In this document: positions 59,656 to 64,000 of the stretch, piece by piece | Layout: every line of letters begins with the position of its first letter | Position numbering within the stretch: position 1 is the first letter of the stretch | Origin: Pyropia haitanensis | Lineage: Eukaryota; Rhodophyta; Bangiophyceae; Bangiales; Bangiaceae | Length of the DNA: 64,000 nucleotides | Assembly: GCA_008729055.1 (NCBI GenBank) | Contig: SDUX01000050.1 | Location: 1 to 64,000, forward strand | Direction: 5' to 3' | Translations under genes and position numbers: made by a program | Notes under the pieces: model-generated | Database searches by the model: none | What the model was told of the DNA's origin: nothing | The model's input: only the letters and a program-made list of their open reading frames with translations

Positions 59656-59931
59656 TAATATTACAATTACCGGCGAGGAACGAACAGTGCTGATCACGCA
59701 CAGAGTGACAAATAGGGAAGCGTGTTGGATCGAGTGGTGCTGCGTATCGTTCGAATCGAGGCAGGTGTTGGCGATGGCAGCAAGTCGGAATTCCTCAGCG
59801 TGCTGGTGTGCTTTTCTGGTGACGCACGAAAGAGAGGAGCCAAGACGTGTGTGACAATGAACGCATTACGCAAGCTTGCTATTCTATCAACAAATCATGC
59901 AATCGACAGAAACTCTCGCACGGGCAGGCTC

Positions 59932-62900
59932 TCACTCATCGCCGTCCCCCTCCTCCCCCTCCTCCTCCTCCTCGTCCTCCACATCTTTATCCTCGTCACT
60001 CTCTCCGTCATCGTCTCCAGCGTCCCCGTCATCCCCGCCATTGTTGTCACTGCCGCCGTCTCGGTTGACGCTCGCATCCTTGGCGGACCCGGCGCCATCT
60101 TCTTGTTCGTCTTCACCAACACCCTCCATGGCGACAGGCGCCTCTGCAACCGGAGCCACATCTGCAGCCGCCTCGGGTTCAGATGGGGCTGCCGCGGAAG
60201 ATGACGCCCGGGCCTTGGCACCAGCTGCTTCGGCTGCGTCCTCCATTACGACATCCTTGTCGCCGTCAGCGGCCGACGTGGCTTCCTCTTGCGAGGCGAC
60301 GTTGTCACGCTTCTTGCCGCCAGGAGATGCCGTCTGGTCGTCGCCTTCTGCCTTGGCGATCGCTTCGTCTTGGGGGATGGCGTTGCTTGCAAACGTCACT
60401 CGGCTCACGGGGAAGATCGCGTCCTTGAGAGGTTGACAAGGATGCTGCAGGTACATGTGGAGACGGACAGAGCGAGAGTACGCCAGCTCCACGGGTGCCT
60501 TGTTGATGCGAGAGATGTCCTCGTCGGCGCCGCAGCCAGCGTGCACCAAGTCACTGCGGCAAAGAAGGACGGAGTTCTTGGGAATCTCGATGACCTCGCT
60601 CACGAGCGTCCGGTCCACAAGATGCCCGTCCTCAATACGCCGCAGAGCAAGCACGCTGCCCGGCCACACCGCCAACACAAAAGGATCGTAGCCGGACGCC
60701 ATCATGAAGAAGCCCTTGGTCAGCGGCATCTTGTACTTCTTGGCGGACACAAACTGAACATCTTCGTCCTCTGCACGCTCGCCGACGGCTTCTGCACCGG
60801 TAGATGGACCGCCGGCCTCTTGAGTGGTCGTCACGGTCTCCTGCTCCAGCTTGTCCTCCAGCAGCCCCGAGTCAATGTGCGGCCGCTGGCGCACGGCATT
60901 CTCCGTTGTCAACAGAAGACGGGCCCCGGTTTTGGGCGTGCGCACGACCGGCCGAGCACTTGGACGACCTTCCGCGGCAGGCACGGCCTCCAAGACCTTG
61001 TTGGCGATCGCAGCCATGCAGGCGTCGGCGTGAAGCTTGAGAGAGAAGACCTCACACTCCGTGTCGTCTTCAGAGCAAGCCACCTTGTTGACCGGCACTG
61101 AAAAGCGCCCTTGGCCGTCCGCCAGCGCCGCCTTGTCGAGGTCCTTGTCGATGTTGTGGATGGGCGCCCATACGTCGAGCACCCTCGCGGTTGACTTGCC
61201 GGCCTGCACCTTGGCGATCTCCGCTTCACCCGGGAACAGGTCGACGTAGTGCTTGAGAACTGCGTGGACACTCGGCGGCCCATCCGCATCAAGAATGGGC
61301 ATTGCGTCCGAGACGGCGTTCTCGATGATGACCCAACCACGCTCCACCAGCGTCTTGGCGTACGCGAGACAGGCGGCGCCACCAAGAAGAGAGATCATAC
61401 CGGGATTGTCGTCGGGAAGAGAGGTGGGTACGCCCGGCATGCCGCTCAACAGCTTGATCCCCTGCTGCGCCATAAACGTGGACGTCGTCTGCTCGATTCG
61501 GATCCAGTCGGCGCCTGGCACCATGTCGCGCGCTTGATGCTCCGTCGGCAAAAGGGCGGCAAAGCTTGGCACGCGATAGTGTCCAACCGGAACCGGCGGA
61601 GGGGACGAACCGGGAGGCCCAAAGTAGGGCTCGAGTATCTCGCGCCGATTCGCCGCTGCGTCCTCGTGATAAGTCTCGGAGATGGGAGGGACGGTGTCCT
61701 CGTACAGCTTGTCAGCAACTTGGTTGCGAATGTCGTGCCGGCCTTGGCGACGACCGTTGACGCCCACACGGCGTACCGCACGAGCAAACGGAGACTTGGC
61801 GCGAACCGATGTGCCGCGATAAACCTCCTTACGTAGCTGCTGCTCGGACGGAACAGGCACGAGCTGACCGAGCTCCGGAGGAGGATGTCGAGATCGCTTG
61901 CTCCGCCGCTTGTCGCCCTCGGCATCATCTTCGGGCTTCCGCTTGCCCGCCGTCTTGGCCGTCTCCACGCGGTCGCCTCCGTCGGCGTCCCCAGCACCGG
62001 CTGCGTTGCCGCCTTGGCCGGCCGCGTCGCCGTCCTTGTCGCAGGGGCCACCTTCCCCACCCGCGCCTGCCTTGTCCGCGTCTTGGTTGCCGCCGTTGTG
62101 ACGCTCGACAGCGTCGGCGGGTCCGGTCTCTGCTCCTCCGCCAGCTACGGACGGTCCGCCAACAGCAGGAGCCGGGTCCGCCTGGTCGACAGGCGGCATC
62201 TCATCGGCAGAGGCACTTGTCTCCGCGCGAGCCTTGGTTTTCTTGCCTCTCTTGGACTTGGTCTTGGTGCCTGCTGTCCTCGTCTGCTTCTTCCTGGTAA
62301 CCTTCTTGGCGCGCGGCGGCGGCGGCGGCGGCGGAGGAGGTTCGATGAACTCGGCCACCATGCGCTTCCATCGCGGCAGGTGCTCGACGACAAACGGACA
62401 CGTCGCCGCCAGCACCAGCTTGCTCACCGACGAGCCACCCCTTGCTCTCTCGAGACCAGCTTCCGTGAAGTCCTGGACGAAGAGCGTCGTCAGCTCGTCG
62501 CCCAACGTCATGGTTGCTCCCGGCCGCGTCTGCTGCAGCAGGTCCAGAGACCCCGTCGACGCGTGGATCGTGGCGGCTTGGACGGACTCCTCGGCGGACG
62601 CGGGTGCAGGGGCGGCCACAGAAGGAGCCGCCGGCGCTCCTGCCGGCTGCTTGCCCTTGCCGGACCACAGAGACCGGACACTGTTGGGCGTGCCGCCTTT
62701 CTCCTTGATCTTGTTCAACGTCGCATCTTGAAGGTGCTTGATGAAGAGCACCGCGCAGGCGTAGAACGAGCCGTCACTGCCAGCCACGAGCCGACGCACC
62801 TTCTTGTCGGCCGTACGATGGCACGTGTACTCCCACGCCATCTTGAGAAGAAGAAGACGCACCGCTTTCTTGTCCGCATGGATGGTCTCGGCGTGCAGCA

Positions 62901-64000
62901 TGATAGGCGAGATGAGGGTGTCGAGGGAGAAGGAGCCATCGCACCCATCCTTGACCTTGGACGCCTTCAACTTCTCGACCATGTACCTCGTCGACTGGTT
63001 GTCCTCCAAAGACAACAAGCCAATGTTGATCATGCGGCGCATGCTGGCGTCGCCGTACGCCAGCGTCCCGTCGTTCTTGCACAAGCCGCCAATCTTCTCC
63101 TTGAGCAGCTCGTCCATGAGCTCAGACGGCTGCGTGACACCAAGCTTGAGACCCGCCTGATGCTTGGCGCGCCGCTCGTTGTGCCTACCGAGAACCCAGT
63201 GGCAAAGGAAGACGACGACGTCGGCAGTGTCCATGGCCTTGGTCTGCACCGTCGACTCGTTCGAGTCGAAACCCAACGACAGCACTTCCGTCTCCGTCAT
63301 CGGCTTGCCGTCGCGACGCTTGACGAGGGCGTACCGACAGGTCTCCGACGCATTCGGGAGCTTCCGCTCCAAGACGGTCACCAACGCCATCTGTCGGTGG
63401 TGCCCGTCGACGGTGACGTACTGCCGGTCACTCTTGTCCTCCAGCACACCATCCTCGCCAACCACCAACGGATCAAACGCGCGTTGGTTGCCCAGCGTAA
63501 AGTCCTCCGTCACCTTGATCATGCCGTGCGCCCAATCGTAGCCCGTCGTAGAAAACGAGTTGATGTACTTCTTGACGTCGGCGTGCTCGGTATCACGCAC
63601 GGATCGGACGAGCACGCGAACGTTGCGCACCCGACCGATGATCATGGTGACCTTGTAGAGGCGGGCGAAACGCTGAGCCGCCGAAGCAGACGACCCCGCC
63701 GTCGGAACGACGGACCCCGATGCGTCCGGGGTGAACTCGATGCCGCGCACAGTGACCGACAGGTTCTGGTCCAACAGCGGCACCCGACGCGACGCCGCAG
63801 CGGATGACGCCGATGGCCGCCGCGGTGCTGCAACACGGGACGACGGTGTCCGCGCAGCAGACGCCGTGGAAGCGCCAGAGGCGTCCTTGGACGAACGCGT
63901 CGGCAGGCGGGTCTGTCGAAGGGCGCCGGACCGACCAGCGCCTGACAAAGGCTCGGGAGTCTTGGCCGCCGGGGGAGAGGCCCTCGAGCCACTCCCAGAG
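59932..64000 (-). CDS. ParB-like/2-oxoglutarate dioxygenase fusion, copy C (open frame, cut by right edge)
   Basis: This is the 3' 1.35 kilocodons of the gene; by comparison with copy A the ATG lies near 64580, outside the window. The single frame has no break, unlike copy A. Motifs are VTVDGHHRQMAL (about 63396-63430, ParB/sulfiredoxin type), KKQTRTAGTKTKSKRGKK and KRRSKRSR basic stretches, EHQARDMV, PHID (about 60868-60885), LVHAG (about 60532-60548) and SVRLHMYL, with an acidic C-terminal tail. At about 61230-61302 it reads through where copy A has the divergent patch. This copy defines the family's normal frame. The domain calls rest on motif patterns, and the substrate is unknown. Confidence 0.8.
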   Translation of the reverse strand, partial: SGSGSRASPPAAKTPEPLSGAGRSGALRQTRLPTRSSKDASGASTASAARTPSSRVAAPRRPSASSAAASRRVPLLDQNLSVTVRGIEFTPDASGSVVPTAGSSASAAQRFARLYKVTMIIGRVRNVRVLVRSVRDTEHADVKKYINSFSTTGYDWAHGMIKVTEDFTLGNQRAFDPLVVGEDGVLEDKSDRQYVTVDGHHRQMALVTVLERKLPNASETCRYALVKRRDGKPMTETEVLSLGFDSNESTVQTKAMDTADVVVFLCHWVLGRHNERRAKHQAGLKLGVTQPSELMDELLKEKIGGLCKNDGTLAYGDASMRRMINIGLLSLEDNQSTRYMVEKLKASKVKDGCDGSFSLDTLISPIMLHAETIHADKKAVRLLLLKMAWEYTCHRTADKKVRRLVAGSDGSFYACAVLFIKHLQDATLNKIKEKGGTPNSVRSLWSGKGKQPAGAPAAPSVAAPAPASAEESVQAATIHASTGSLDLLQQTRPGATMTLGDELTTLFVQDFTEAGLERARGGSSVSKLVLAATCPFVVEHLPRWKRMVAEFIEPPPPPPPPPRAKKVTRKKQTRTAGTKTKSKRGKKTKARAETSASADEMPPVDQADPAPAVGGPSVAGGGAETGPADAVERHNGGNQDADKAGAGGEGGPCDKDGDAAGQGGNAAGAGDADGGDRVETAKTAGKRKPEDDAEGDKRRSKRSRHPPPELGQLVPVPSEQQLRKEVYRGTSVRAKSPFARAVRRVGVNGRRQGRHDIRNQVADKLYEDTVPPISETYHEDAAANRREILEPYFGPPGSSPPPVPVGHYRVPSFAALLPTEHQARDMVPGADWIRIEQTTSTFMAQQGIKLLSGMPGVPTSLPDDNPGMISLLGGAACLAYAKTLVERGWVIIENAVSDAMPILDADGPPSVHAVLKHYVDLFPGEAEIAKVQAGKSTARVLDVWAPIHNIDKDLDKAALADGQGRFSVPVNKVACSEDDTECEVFSLKLHADACMAAIANKVLEAVPAAEGRPSARPVVRTPKTGARLLLTTENAVRQRPHIDSGLLEDKLEQETVTTTQEAGGPSTGAEAVGERAEDEDVQFVSAKKYKMPLTKGFFMMASGYDPFVLAVWPGSVLALRRIEDGHLVDRTLVSEVIEIPKNSVLLCRSDLVHAGCGADEDISRINKAPVELAYSRSVRLHMYLQHPCQPLKDAIFPVSRVTFASNAIPQDEAIAKAEGDDQTASPGGKKRDNVASQEEATSAADGDKDVVMEDAAEAAGAKARASSSAAAPSEPEAAADVAPVAEAPVAMEGVGEDEQEDGAGSAKDASVNRDGGSDNNGGDDGDAGDDDGESDEDKDVEDEEEEEGEEGDGDE

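Noticed and set aside
59155..59658. Plus-strand Ser/Thr/His repeat protein in the 27-bp array
   Set aside because: The frame stays open only because the unit length is a multiple of three. In module A the same frame is not preserved over its length and no start context or domain is seen.
1..64000. Modules A and C as two haplotypes misjoined by assembly
   Set aside because: They differ by a 2-kb deletion, unit truncation and junctions that look biological, and a complete module B lies between. It cannot be fully excluded without reads, so it is only provisionally rejected.

Overview
The window looks like nuclear DNA of a GC-rich eukaryote, most likely unicellular (an alga, amoeba or fungus; I cannot decide which). 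It holds very long, almost intron-free genes rich in Ala, Pro, Gly and Ser. TATA boxes lie about 200-220 bp upstream of several start codons. There are long trinucleotide and homopolymer runs, no Shine-Dalgarno or operon spacing, and proteins of eukaryotic type (SET domain, OrsD-like zinc finger plus RecQ-like helicase). A large DNA virus or an integrated element is a weaker alternative. No rRNA, tRNA, CRISPR array or canonical telomere repeat was seen.

All real genes lie on the minus strand and fall into three gene families repeated three times. Read 5'->3' on the minus strand, a module is: (i) a ParB-like domain fused to a 2-oxoglutarate/Fe(II) dioxygenase; (ii) a beta-class amino-DNA methyltransferase fused to a SET domain; (iii) a protein of about 2,400 residues with an OrsD/DUF3505-like zinc finger, a tyrosine-recombinase-like domain, a RecQ-like SF2 helicase and a C-terminal Cys cluster. 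Module A covers 1-19.5 kb, with its helicase cut by the left edge. Module B covers 20.7-41.0 kb. Module C covers 44.0-64.0 kb, with its ParB gene cut by the right edge. A and C are near-identical (about 99% by eye) and B is a diverged paralogue. The higher-order unit is therefore A+B, about 45-47 kb, in tandem.

Each family has one copy that looks intact or nearly so: helicase B (20695-27831), MTase-SET A (9402-13364), and ParB-dioxygenase C, which is open in the window, with B nearly so. Other copies carry frameshifts, mostly at homopolymers, or have lost their 3' half.

The intergenic space is structured. First, the 10-bp palindrome GTAGTACTAC occurs dozens of times, in arrays or inside a 56-bp inverted repeat, upstream of five of the six distinct promoter regions; I saw none inside genes. 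Second, purine/G-rich head-to-tail units (5184-9197, about 28467-30156, 52845-56540) sit between the helicase promoter and the MTase 3' end in every module. They share a fixed right terminus, have variable left ends and carry hairpins near the right end. In modules B and C that right terminus abuts a truncated MTase gene; in C the junction lies in the last codon of the catalytic DPPY motif.

Together, a putative recombinase/helicase, a DNA methylase, a putative histone methylase and a putative nucleic-acid dioxygenase with a repeated palindrome look like a large self-propagating or epigenetic element that I do not recognise as a described one. This is inference from domain content and layout; nothing here proves mobility or activity.
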